DNA of 5,779 bases, taken from positions 1-5,779 of the forward strand of contig JAISEZ010000273.1 in assembly GCA_031263835.1 (NCBI GenBank). Reading direction: 5' to 3'. This document shows, piece by piece, positions 1-5,513 of the stretch. This DNA comes from Tannerella sp. (GTDB lineage Bacteria; Bacteroidota; Bacteroidia; Bacteroidales; Tannerellaceae). The number at the start of each line of letters is the position of its first letter. Position 1 is the first letter of the stretch. A program made the translations under genes and the position numbers. The notes below the pieces were generated by a model. That model made no database searches, was not told the origin of the DNA, and was given only the letters and a program-made list of their open reading frames with translations.

Positions 1-192
1 CCGGCAGCCGTCGTCAAGGAATTTCTTCGCTTCGGCCGAATCTGCCGGATGTTTCAGGTCAAAAATCACCGTGTGCATGATTTCTCCGCTTTTCAGGGCC
101 GCGGAAGCCGTGCTGCAGCCGGCCGTCATGCCTGCCGCGGAACCGGCCAGCGCCACTGCGCCGGCGGTACGGATAAAATGTCTTCGTTTCAT
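1..192 (-). CDS. Exported Dabb-domain lipoprotein, N-terminal part (gene cut by window edge)
   Basis: Reading the minus strand from the ATG at 192-190 gives 64 open codons to the window edge. Seen: residues 1-9 are MKRRHFIRT, a twin-arginine (Tat) style n-region, followed by a small-residue hydrophobic stretch (about 10-24) ending in TAGC, so Cys26 is a plausible lipidation site although the lipobox is not canonical (Thr at -3). After a short linker the mature part reads MHTVIFDLKHPADSAEAKKFL (split here: MHTVIFDLKHP, then ADSAEAKKFL), which resembles the first beta strand and helix of Dabb (stress-responsive alpha/beta barrel) proteins. Dabb proteins are small dimeric barrels of varied or unknown function; the inferred location is periplasmic or membrane-anchored. 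No Shine-Dalgarno is visible, only an A/T-rich leader, as usual in Bacteroidetes. An internal Met39 could start a cytoplasmic Dabb protein, but the intact Tat-like leader in frame favours ATG 192. The C-terminus is outside the window. Confidence 0.8.
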   Translation of the reverse strand, partial: MKRRHFIRTAGAVALAGSAAGMTAGCSTASAALKSGEIMHTVIFDLKHPADSAEAKKFLDDGCR

Positions 193-211
193 AAGCAAAT
201 ATTTTTTTAAT

Positions 212-246
212 CAGTAGTTAGTAGATAGTAGTTAGTAGTTAGTAGA
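212..246 (+). repeat. Heptanucleotide tandem repeat, 5 units (TAGTAGT/TAGTAGA)
   Basis: Five exact-length 7-bp units follow each other: CAGTAGT, TAGTAGA, TAGTAGT, TAGTAGT, TAGTAGA. The array ends at 246 and the 30-bp terminal arm of foldback element A begins at 247. The reverse-complement motif occurs at 594-614, so the element is framed by inverted heptad arrays. It lies about 20 bp upstream of the start codon of the minus-strand lipoprotein gene, so it is part of that gene's leader or promoter region. Open frames through it are artefacts of the period. Confidence 0.85.
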
Positions 247-526
247 TATACTTCACGCGGCATGGTTTTGTGCATGAACATTGAAAATAAATTATCAACA
301 CGGAGGCACGGAGAACACGGAGATTCGTCGTTCAGCGGAACGAAGTTCCTTCTCTGTGGCCTCCGGGTAACCTTTTTTTCTGCACGAAGAACACGGAGAA
401 GATACGGCGTTCTACCGCTGCGCTCTCCCCTCCCTTGTGGGGAGGGGTCGGGGGAGAGGTCTCTGTGTCTCTGTGTTGATATTTTTTTTCCATGTACATG
501 CACAAAACCATGCCGCGTGAAGTATA
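247..526. repeat. Foldback (MITE-like) repeat, element A
   Basis: The left arm at 247-276 and the right arm at 497-526 are perfect 30-bp inverted repeats. Pairing continues imperfectly inward through ATTATCAACAC (from 291) and the CACGGAG-type tandem words, which face CTCTGTGTCTCTGTGTTGAT before 485. The middle carries a small hairpin, GGAAC-GAA-GTTCC (337-349), and a GC-rich palindrome (423-458). A related copy, element B, lies at 1746-1985. No transposase is encoded; any open frame inside is repeat-derived. CACGGAG-word repeats occur in the intergenic DNA of many environmental bacteria (from memory). Whether this copy moves as a non-autonomous element, or is a REP/BIME-like repeat mobilised by a separate tyrosine (Y1/RAYT) transposase, cannot be decided here. 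It lies between two genes of the same strand, metF and the lipoprotein. Confidence 0.8.
423..458. repeat. GC-rich palindrome nested in element A
   Basis: CCCCTCCC (427-434) pairs perfectly with GGGAGGGG (440-447) over a 5-nt loop, TTGTG. Alternatively the outer CTCTCCCC (423-430) can pair with GGGGAGAG (451-458), so two exclusive hairpins are possible. Element B lacks this block at the equivalent point (after the shared CCGCTGC) and has a short CTCTGTG-word stretch instead. The motif belongs to a word family common in bacterial intergenic DNA that translates as SP(D/N)PSPQGRGE-like peptides. It looks like a repeat inserted into, or exchanged within, another repeat. Confidence 0.7.
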
Positions 527-593
527 GTAGAATGGTAGCAGGCAGGTTTGCCGCAGGGCCATTGAATTTTGTGTATGAAACCATAATTCTGTT

Positions 594-614
594 CTACTGA
601 CTACTAACTACTAA
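594..614 (-). repeat. Heptanucleotide tandem repeat, 3 units, inverted relative to 212-246
   Basis: Units are CTACTGA, CTACTAA, CTACTAA on the plus strand, i.e. TTAGTAG and TCAGTAG on the minus strand. They end 2 bp before the metF stop codon (TAA, 619-617 minus) and mirror the 212-246 array across element A. The 527-593 stretch between them shows no gene; it holds GTAGAATGGTAG, a motif shared with the right flank of element B. No convincing metF terminator hairpin was found here. Confidence 0.8.
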
Positions 615-616
615 AT

Positions 617-1567
617 TTAATAGATTTCCCGTGCTATTTGACGGACGCTGTCGGAGGCCATAAACGTGTAGAAATGCAATCCGGGCACGCCGTTTGCCAT
701 CAGGTCCCTGCACTGCCGGACGCCCCATTCCACACCGACGGCCTTAGCTTCGCCGTCGTTTTTACACCTGCGCAGTTCCGCCGCCAGCGCTTCCGGAATG
801 TCGGAACGGAACACTTTCGGTAAAACCGTCAACTGACTGGCAAAAACCACCGGCTTGATGCCCGGAATCACCGGCACGGTGATGCCTTCGGCGCGCAGGC
901 GTTCGACAAAGGCATAGTATTTCGCGTTGTCGAAAAACATCTGCGTGACCAGATAGCCGGCGCCGTTCTTCACTTTTTCCCCGGCATAAAAAATGTCCGA
1001 CTCCATGTTCGGCGCCTCCTCGTGCTTCTCCGGATAGCACGCCATGCCGTAGGAAAAGGGCGTTTCCGGCTGCTCGAAACGGGCGCCGTCCAGCGCAATC
1101 CCCTGATTGAAGCGGTTCACCTGCTGCTGCAGGTCGGTTGCGTGCGCATGTGAGTGGCCGGGCGGGATTTCGGCGGCCATATTCTTGACGTCGCCCCGCA
1201 TGAGCAGCAGGTCGTAGACGCCCAGAAAGTTCAGGTCAATCAGCGCATATTCCGTTTCCTCGCGGGTGAACCCCGTGCAGATAATGTGCGGTACGGCCGT
1301 GATGCCGTAACGGTTCTGAACGGCCGCGGCGACGGCCACCGACCCCGGTCGCCTGCGCACGGGAACCTTGCGGATACTCCCGTCCGGCTGCGGCTTTTCG
1401 ACGTACTCGCTGTGATGGGACGTAATATTAATGTATTTCGGGTCAAATTCCCGCAACCGGTCAATCACGTCGTAAACCTTCTGTATGCTGTTCCCCTTCA
1501 GCGGCGGCAAAATCTCGAAGGAAAATACCGTCTGCCTGTTCGCGCTTATCAAATCAATGACACTCAT
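617..1567 (-). CDS. metF: Methylenetetrahydrofolate reductase (NAD(P)H)
   Basis: A 316-residue protein of normal length for bacterial MetF, a FAD-containing TIM-barrel enzyme that reduces 5,10-methylene-THF to 5-methyl-THF in the cytoplasm, the methyl donor for methionine synthase. Visible family motifs in order: SFEILPP (16-22, with the catalytic Glu18 of the FEF/SFE-PP motif), HIICTGFTREE (94-104), LLMRGD (121-126, folate-side Asp126), CYPEKHEEAP (177-186), TQMFFD (208-213, Gln209), PVIPGIKPV (232-240) and GVPGLHFYTFM (293-303). The ATG at 1567-1565 puts SFE at the usual distance from the N-terminus and no in-frame upstream Met is evident. An AAGGA lies directly against the ATG, too close for a standard Shine-Dalgarno; translation probably relies on the A/T-rich leader. 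A -7 promoter element lies about 35 bp upstream. No riboswitch fold was recognised. The gene looks intact. Confidence 0.97.
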   Translation of the reverse strand: MSVIDLISANRQTVFSFEILPPLKGNSIQKVYDVIDRLREFDPKYINITSHHSEYVEKPQPDGSIRKVPVRRRPGSVAVAAAVQNRYGITAVPHIICTGFTREETEYALIDLNFLGVYDLLLMRGDVKNMAAEIPPGHSHAHATDLQQQVNRFNQGIALDGARFEQPETPFSYGMACYPEKHEEAPNMESDIFYAGEKVKNGAGYLVTQMFFDNAKYYAFVERLRAEGITVPVIPGIKPVVFASQLTVLPKVFRSDIPEALAAELRRCKNDGEAKAVGVEWGVRQCRDLMANGVPGLHFYTFMASDSVRQIAREIY

Positions 1568-1601
1568 TCCTTAAACTGTAAATTTACACTCGTTTGCAGC
1601 G

Positions 1602-1609
1602 CAAATGTA
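1602..1609 (-). promoter_or_regulatory. Candidate Bacteroidetes -7 promoter element of metF (TACATTTG)
   Basis: On the minus strand TACATTTG matches the TAnnTTTG -7 consensus recognised by the primary sigma factor of Bacteroidetes. It lies about 35 bp upstream of the metF ATG, leaving a leader of roughly 25-30 nt. The surrounding GCAAATGTACGAA-type context (plus strand) looks typical of Bacteroidales upstream regions. A clear -33 TTTG/TTG is not visible about 20 bp further upstream, so the call rests on the -7 element and position. Confidence 0.5.
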
Positions 1610-1653
1610 CGAATTTTTACCCGAATGTCTTATCACTGGACGCAGGGGGGGAA

Positions 1654-1693
1654 ATTCAAAGATTCAAAAATTCAAAGATTCAAAGATTCGGAA
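1654..1693. repeat. 8-bp tandem repeat, 5 units (ATTCAAAG)
   Basis: Units are ATTCAAAG, ATTCAAAA, ATTCAAAG, ATTCAAAG and a degenerate ATTCGGAA. The array follows a G-run (1645-1651) and lies between the metF promoter and element B. It is non-coding; open frames across it (FKDSKIQRFKDS-type peptides) are produced by the repeat. Confidence 0.8.
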
Positions 1694-1724
1694 ATTTAAG
1701 CGTTTCCGGCGGAAATGACCGTCA

Positions 1725-1749
1725 TATGAATTATAAATTATGAATTATA
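1725..1749. repeat. AT-rich direct repeat, two 11-bp copies (TATGAATTATA)
   Basis: Identical 11-bp copies lie at 1725-1735 and 1739-1749, separated by 3 bp (AAT). The second copy runs into the TATAC that opens element B. This could be a duplicated insertion site or another short tandem word repeat; the sequence does not separate these. Confidence 0.6.
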
Positions 1750-1985
1750 CGGGCATGAATGTGGAATATAAATTATCAACACGGAGACACGGAGGACACG
1801 GAGATTCGCTGTTCTGCGGAACGAAGTTCCTCCTCTGTAGCCTCCGGGCAATCTCTCTCCCTGCACAGGGAACACGGAGAAACTACGGCGTTCCGCCGCT
1901 GCATTTCTCTGTGCTCTCCGTGTCTCTGTGTTGATAATATATTCTTTTATGTTCCATGCACAGAACTTATCCCGCGTAAGATATA
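1746..1985. repeat. Foldback (MITE-like) repeat, element B
   Basis: This copy is related to element A over its whole length: GCATGAA at the left, ATTATCAACACGGAG from 1772, the GGAAC-GAA-GTTCC hairpin (1818-1830), CTACGGCGTTC, CCGCTGC, then CTCTGTGTTGATA and the right end CCGCGTAAGATATA followed by GTAGAAT, also seen after element A. Inner arms of about 32 bp (1772-1803 and 1907-1938) pair imperfectly. The left end is shorter than in A: A has two GCATG words about 12 bp apart, B only one, as if the segment between the direct repeats was lost. B also lacks the GC-rich palindrome. Its right end lies only about 31 bp before the DUF3737 start codon, and that interval is TAG-rich (TAGTAGAATAGTATAGAATAG-like words), so this element forms the upstream region of the operon at 2017-4991. 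No clear TAnnTTTG was found in it. Confidence 0.75.
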
Positions 1986-2016
1986 GTAGAATAGTATAGA
2001 ATAGTAGTTAATAGAA

Positions 2017-2865
2017 ATGAAGAAGATAATCAGTGATACTTTTTTTGAGGGCGAGCGGCCGTTATACGCAAGCAGCGACCTCCGCCTCGAAGGCGTACGG
2101 TTTTATCCCGGAGAATCGCCGGTGAAGGAAAGCCGCGACATCGAGGCCTACAGATGCACGTTTATGAGTAAATATCCGTTCTGGCACAATGACCGGACAT
2201 TGATTGAGGACTGCCTGTTCACCGTGTACAGCCGTGCGGCTATCTGGTATTCGAAAAATATCCGCATGACCGACACGCTGGTCGAAGCGCCCAAGATGTT
2301 CCGGGAAATCGACGGGCTGTATCTCGAAAACGTCCGGCTGACGAACGCGGCGGAATGTTGCTGGAACTGCCGCAACCTCGAACTGCGGAAGGTCGAGGTG
2401 AAAGGCGGCGACTATATTTTCATGTATTCCGAAAATATCGAGATAAGCGATTTCAGGCTGCAGGGGAATTATTCGTTTCAGGACGCCAAAAACGTGGTGA
2501 TACGCAATGCGCACCTGGACTCGAAGGACGCCTTCTGGAAAACGGAAAACGTGACGGTTTACGATTCGGTCATCACAGGGGAATACCTTGGCTGGCACTC
2601 GAAAAACCTGCGTCTGGTGAACTGCAGAATCGCAAGTACGCAACCGCTGTGCTACGCGACCAATCTCGTGATGGAGCATTGCGAAATGGACGAAACCTGC
2701 GACCTGTGTTTCGAATACAGCACGCTGGAAGCCGACATCAACGGCCCCGTCGCAAGCGTGAAAAACCCGCTGGGCGGAAGCATCGCCGCCCGCAGCATCG
2801 GCGAACTCGTTATCGACGAAAACTGCCGTCAGCCGGGTGCATGCCGCATCCTGACGACCGGCTAA
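2017..2865 (+). CDS. DUF3737 family right-handed beta-helix protein
   Basis: A 282-residue protein, full length for DUF3737, whose biochemical function I do not know. Seen: successive turns of about 19-21 residues, each carrying an aromatic-x-x-x-Asn-aliphatic step: FWHNDRTL (55-62), IWYSKNI (76-82), CWNCRNL (115-121), FMYSENI (135-141), FQDAKNV (154-160), FWKTENV (173-179), GWHSKNL (192-198) and CYATNL (212-217). This is the pattern of a parallel beta-helix with a stacked Asn ladder. The C-terminal [20 protein letters not shown] region (residues about 232-251) is characteristic of the family. There is no signal peptide or membrane segment, so it is probably cytoplasmic. The start ATG has an A-rich leader (TTAATAGAA). 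It ends 13 bp before patB, suggesting one transcript. From memory, this family often neighbours PatB-type enzymes, so a role tied to that enzyme's substrate is possible but unproven. Confidence 0.92.
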   Translation: MKKIISDTFFEGERPLYASSDLRLEGVRFYPGESPVKESRDIEAYRCTFMSKYPFWHNDRTLIEDCLFTVYSRAAIWYSKNIRMTDTLVEAPKMFREIDGLYLENVRLTNAAECCWNCRNLELRKVEVKGGDYIFMYSENIEISDFRLQGNYSFQDAKNVVIRNAHLDSKDAFWKTENVTVYDSVITGEYLGWHSKNLRLVNCRIASTQPLCYATNLVMEHCEMDETCDLCFEYSTLEADINGPVASVKNPLGGSIAARSIGELVIDENCRQPGACRILTTG

Positions 2866-2878
2866 ATACGCAGGCAGT

Positions 2879-4042
2879 ATGATGGAATACGGTTTTGACG
2901 AAATCATTCCGCGCCGGAACAGCCATTCCAGCAAGTGGGATTCGACGGACGACGGCGAGGTGTTGCCGATGTGGGTGGCCGATATGGATTTCCGTACGGC
3001 GCGGCCCGTGATTGAGGCGCTGGAGGAACGGGCGCGGCACGGCATCTTCGGATATGCGCACGTCCCCGACGCCTGCTACGAAGCCGTCGCGGGATGGTTT
3101 GCCCGGCGGCACAACTTCCGCATACAGCGCGACCGGATACTTTTCACCACCGGCGTAGTGCCCGCCCTGTCCGCCGTCGTCAAGGCGCTGACCTGCCCGG
3201 GCGACAGGGTCATCGTTCAGGCGCCGGTCTATAACTGCTTCTTCTCTTCCATTCGCAACAACGGCTGCGAAACGGTTTCGAACGATTTGACATACCGCAA
3301 CGGAACGTATGCCATTGACTTCGACGACCTGGAACGGAAAGCCTCCGACCCGCAAGCCACGCTCCTGCTGCTTTGCAGTCCGCACAATCCGGCGGGCCGG
3401 GTGTGGACGGGGGAGGAACTGAGCCGGGTGGGAGACATTTGCCTGCGCAACCGGGTGACGGTCGTGTCCGACGAGATACACTGCGATTTGGTATATCCCG
3501 GTCATACGCACCTTCCGTTTGCCTCCGTGCGCGAGGATTTTCCGCATCATTCGGTCACCTGCGTCTCCCCCGGCAAAACATTCAACCTGGCGGGCATACA
3601 GGTTGCCGCCATCGTCGCCGCCGACGAAGCGAAACGGAAAAAGATAGACCGGGCGCTGAACATCAACGAAGTCTGTGAAATCGGCGTCTTTGCCGTCGAA
3701 GCGCTGATGGCCGCATACAACAGGGGGGAAGCATGGCTCGAAGCGCTGAAGCTGTATCTGTATGACAACTACACCTGTTTCAGGGACTATTTTGCGAAAT
3801 ACCTCCCGCAGTTCCCCGTACTGCCGCTCGAAGCGACGTACCTGGTATGGGTGGACTGTTCGCAGTCGGGACTGTCCTCCGCCCGGATGGCGGACATGCT
3901 TCTTGAACGGGAAAAACTGCGGGTGAACGCAGGCACGATGTACGGTGCGGCAGGCGAAGGATTTATCCGGTTCAATATCGCCTGCCCGCGAAAACTCCTT
4001 CTCGATGGACTTGAAAGATTCAGGCGCGTCTTTGGAGCGTAG
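2879..4042 (+). CDS. patB: PatB/MalY-type PLP-dependent C-S lyase (cystathionine beta-lyase) / aminotransferase
   Basis: A 387-residue cytoplasmic fold-type I PLP enzyme of the MalY/PatB group, at the usual family length. Members cleave cystathionine to homocysteine, pyruvate and ammonia, or degrade cysteine; some act as aminotransferases. Seen: N-terminal [10 protein letters not shown] (29-38), typical of the group; FGYAHVP (57-63); Tyr118 in [19 protein letters not shown] (166-176) with Asn170; [10 protein letters not shown] (197-206) with Asp198, which binds the pyridine nitrogen; [11 protein letters not shown] (230-240) with Lys233 as the Schiff-base lysine; and [10 protein letters not shown] (362-371) with Arg364 for the substrate carboxylate. 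The residue before the lysine is Gly where Ser is common in relatives. Two adjacent ATGs (2879 and 2882) are both usable, with a one-residue difference. It follows the DUF3737 gene by 13 bp and its 3' end overlaps the EamA gene, so the three are probably co-transcribed. The exact substrate cannot be read from sequence. Confidence 0.93.
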   Translation: MMEYGFDEIIPRRNSHSSKWDSTDDGEVLPMWVADMDFRTARPVIEALEERARHGIFGYAHVPDACYEAVAGWFARRHNFRIQRDRILFTTGVVPALSAVVKALTCPGDRVIVQAPVYNCFFSSIRNNGCETVSNDLTYRNGTYAIDFDDLERKASDPQATLLLLCSPHNPAGRVWTGEELSRVGDICLRNRVTVVSDEIHCDLVYPGHTHLPFASVREDFPHHSVTCVSPGKTFNLAGIQVAAIVAADEAKRKKIDRALNINEVCEIGVFAVEALMAAYNRGEAWLEALKLYLYDNYTCFRDYFAKYLPQFPVLPLEATYLVWVDCSQSGLSSARMADMLLEREKLRVNAGTMYGAAGEGFIRFNIACPRKLLLDGLERFRRVFGA

Positions 4043-4991
4043 GCCGGCCGGAGCAGGGAAAGCGGGCGTATGGTTCGCCTACTTCCTGATATACGTCGTT
4101 TGGGGTTCCACCTATTATTTTATAGGCGTCGCCCTGAAGGGCTTTCCGCCGTTTCTGCTCGGCGCCCTGCGCTTCACCGTGGCGGGGCTGCTGCTGCTGG
4201 GCTGGTGCCACATGCGGGGCGAGCCGGTGTTCGGTAAAAACCTGATACGGAAATCGGCGGTCAGCGGCATCGTGCTGCTGTTTATCGACATGGCGGTCGT
4301 GATGCTGGCGCAGCGATACCTCAGCAGCAGTCTGGTCGCCATTATCGCCTCATCGACCGCAGTCTGGATTATGGCGTTCGACGTGCCGGCGTGGAAGCGG
4401 AATTTCCGCAGCGCCGCCACGCTGACGGGCATCCTGACCGGATTTCTGGGAGTAATCCTGCTGTATGTCGAGCAGTTGAGTCCGGATGCGACGGACGGAC
4501 ACGGGGAGTATGGCATCCTGATACTGGTCTTCGGCTGCATCACGTGGGCGCTGGGCACGCTGTACGCGAAATACCGCTCGTCGGCGGCGGAAGAAGTCAA
4601 TGCCTTTGCCGGCTCGGCATGGCAGATGCTGTTTGCAAGCGCGATGTTCTGGATATGCGCACTGGCAGCGGGCGACACCGGTCATACGGATTTCACGGCC
4701 ATTCCGTCCTCCGCATGGTTTTCGCTGGCCTATCTGATTGTATTTGGCTCGCTGATGGCCTATTCCGCATACGTCTGGCTATTGAAAGTCCGGCCCGCCG
4801 CCGAAGTCGGTACACATGCGTATGTGAATCCGTTTGTGGCGGTTTTCATCGGCATGACCCTCGGAAAAGAACAGGTGACGGCTGTCCAGCTTGTCGGACT
4901 GGCGGTTATCCTGCTTAGCGTGATGCTGGTGAACAGAAGCCGTGTAAAGAAAAGCTCTTTGAAATTTCGGAAACAGAATGGCCTCCGGTGA
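4005..4991 (+). CDS. EamA-family (drug/metabolite transporter superfamily) exporter
   Basis: From the ATG at 4005 the protein has 328 residues, with two EamA repeats (about 22-155 and 169-311) and about ten hydrophobic segments: roughly 22-41, 48-67, 84-104, 108-127, 138-155, 169-186, 203-222, 238-260, 270-286 and 296-310. Typical motifs are [12 protein letters not shown] (33-44), [18 protein letters not shown] (48-65) and [20 protein letters not shown] (264-283). A basic tail ([18 protein letters not shown]) lies at the likely cytoplasmic C-terminus. EamA proteins are inner-membrane transporters; characterised relatives export amino acids or cysteine-pathway metabolites, so a PatB-linked substrate is plausible but inferred. 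An in-frame ATG at 3945 would add 20 residues lying inside patB; I prefer 4005 because TM1 then follows a short cytoplasmic tail. The chosen start overlaps patB by 38 bp, suggesting translational coupling. The stop TGA (4989-4991) coincides with the first unit of a 20-bp repeat array. Confidence 0.93.
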   Translation: MDLKDSGASLERRPAGAGKAGVWFAYFLIYVVWGSTYYFIGVALKGFPPFLLGALRFTVAGLLLLGWCHMRGEPVFGKNLIRKSAVSGIVLLFIDMAVVMLAQRYLSSSLVAIIASSTAVWIMAFDVPAWKRNFRSAATLTGILTGFLGVILLYVEQLSPDATDGHGEYGILILVFGCITWALGTLYAKYRSSAAEEVNAFAGSAWQMLFASAMFWICALAAGDTGHTDFTAIPSSAWFSLAYLIVFGSLMAYSAYVWLLKVRPAAEVGTHAYVNPFVAVFIGMTLGKEQVTAVQLVGLAVILLSVMLVNRSRVKKSSLKFRKQNGLR

Positions 4992-5310
4992 ACAGTCGTA
5001 ATCTCCCGCGAGCAGTTATAATCTTCCGTGAACGGTTATAATCTCCCGCGAGCGGTCCTAATTTCCCGCGAAAGGCTATAATCTCCCGCGAACGACTATA
5101 ATCGTTGGCGAACGATTATAATCTCTGGCGAAAGATTATAATCGCTGGCGAAAGATTATAATCGTTGGCGAAAGATTATAATCTCTGAGCGAAAGATTAT
5201 AATCTCTGACGAAAGATTATAATCGTTGGCGAAAGATTATAATCTCTGGCGAAAGATTATAATCGTTGACGAAAGATTATAATCTCTGGCGAAAGATTAT
5301 AGTCGCTGGA
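4990..5310 (+). repeat. 20-bp tandem array with palindromic core, 16 units
   Basis: Sixteen contiguous 20-bp units begin on the stop codon of the EamA gene; unit 10 (5170-5190) is 21 bp. The distal consensus is GAAAGATTATAATCTCTGGC, with the 12-bp palindrome AGATTATAATCT in the CTCT variants and GATTATAATC in the CGTT/CGCT variants. Units 1-5 (4990-5089) are divergent and end in TCCCGC or TTCCGT; units 7-16 are nearly uniform. There are no spacers, so this is not a CRISPR array, and 20 is not a multiple of 3, with TAA in every reading frame, so it is not coding. Neighbouring units can also pair: 5094-5106 with 5111-5123 around a GGCG loop (13 bp, one mismatch). Thirteen units contain TATAAT. 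Possible roles include an array of dyad-symmetric protein-binding sites, a 3' RNA structure for the upstream operon, or a plain minisatellite; I do not recognise it. Confidence 0.9.
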
Positions 5311-5513
5311 AGCCCCCGAAAAGATTTCTCTGCTGATTTACACCTTTTTACCGGACAGACGGGTGTTGACGGCAGGGAGAAAAGAGACAGCGGCGGCTAT
5401 ATTCTACCATCTACCGACCACTCTTCCGGGCGTCATGGAAAGTCGAACCTTGAACGGTATATTTCCGGACAATACCTGAAGGCTGAAAGCCCTCCGTCGC
5501 CACTGCCGATTCG
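5311..5513. other. Unassigned spacer of about 200 bp
   Basis: No coding sequence, RNA gene or clear terminator is visible on either strand. Two items link it to the surrounding repeats: GGCTGAAAGCC at 5481-5491, a shorter version of the hairpin at 5595-5607, and a TATTCTACCATCTACC stretch near 5400-5415, whose reverse complement resembles the GTAGAATGGTAG words flanking element A. It may be decayed repeat sequence. Confidence 0.5.

Noticed and set aside
540..570. Rho-independent terminator downstream of metF
   Set aside because: The GC-containing stretch here lacks a convincing stem followed by a T-run in the metF direction.
207..600. Open frames on both strands across element A
   Set aside because: Their peptides (STRRHGEHGD-, SPDPSPQGRGE- and YYLLTTNYYLLTT-like) are direct translations of the intergenic repeats.
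1568..1650. SAM or other riboswitch in the metF leader
   Set aside because: The candidate promoter leaves a leader of only about 30 nt, too short for a known riboswitch, and no matching fold is visible.
1773..1781. DnaA boxes (TTATCAACA, present in the arms of elements A and B) marking an origin
   Set aside because: Each differs from TTATCCACA by one base, they are part of a repeated element, and no dnaA, dnaN or AT-rich origin context is present.
1740..1986. Open frames in element B
   Set aside because: They correspond to the same repeat words as in element A and have no independent coding evidence.
2062..3045. Long minus-strand open frame antisense to the DUF3737 and patB genes
   Set aside because: It is the shadow of two well-supported plus-strand genes, its protein resembles no family I know, and it spans the junction of two genes.
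3945..4004. Earlier ATG start (3945) for the EamA exporter
   Set aside because: It would add 20 residues rich in polar amino acids encoded within the conserved end of patB; the 4005 start gives a normal N-terminal tail, although 3945 cannot be strictly excluded.
4990..5310. CRISPR array
   Set aside because: Units are 20 bp and contiguous, with no spacers, and no cas gene is present.
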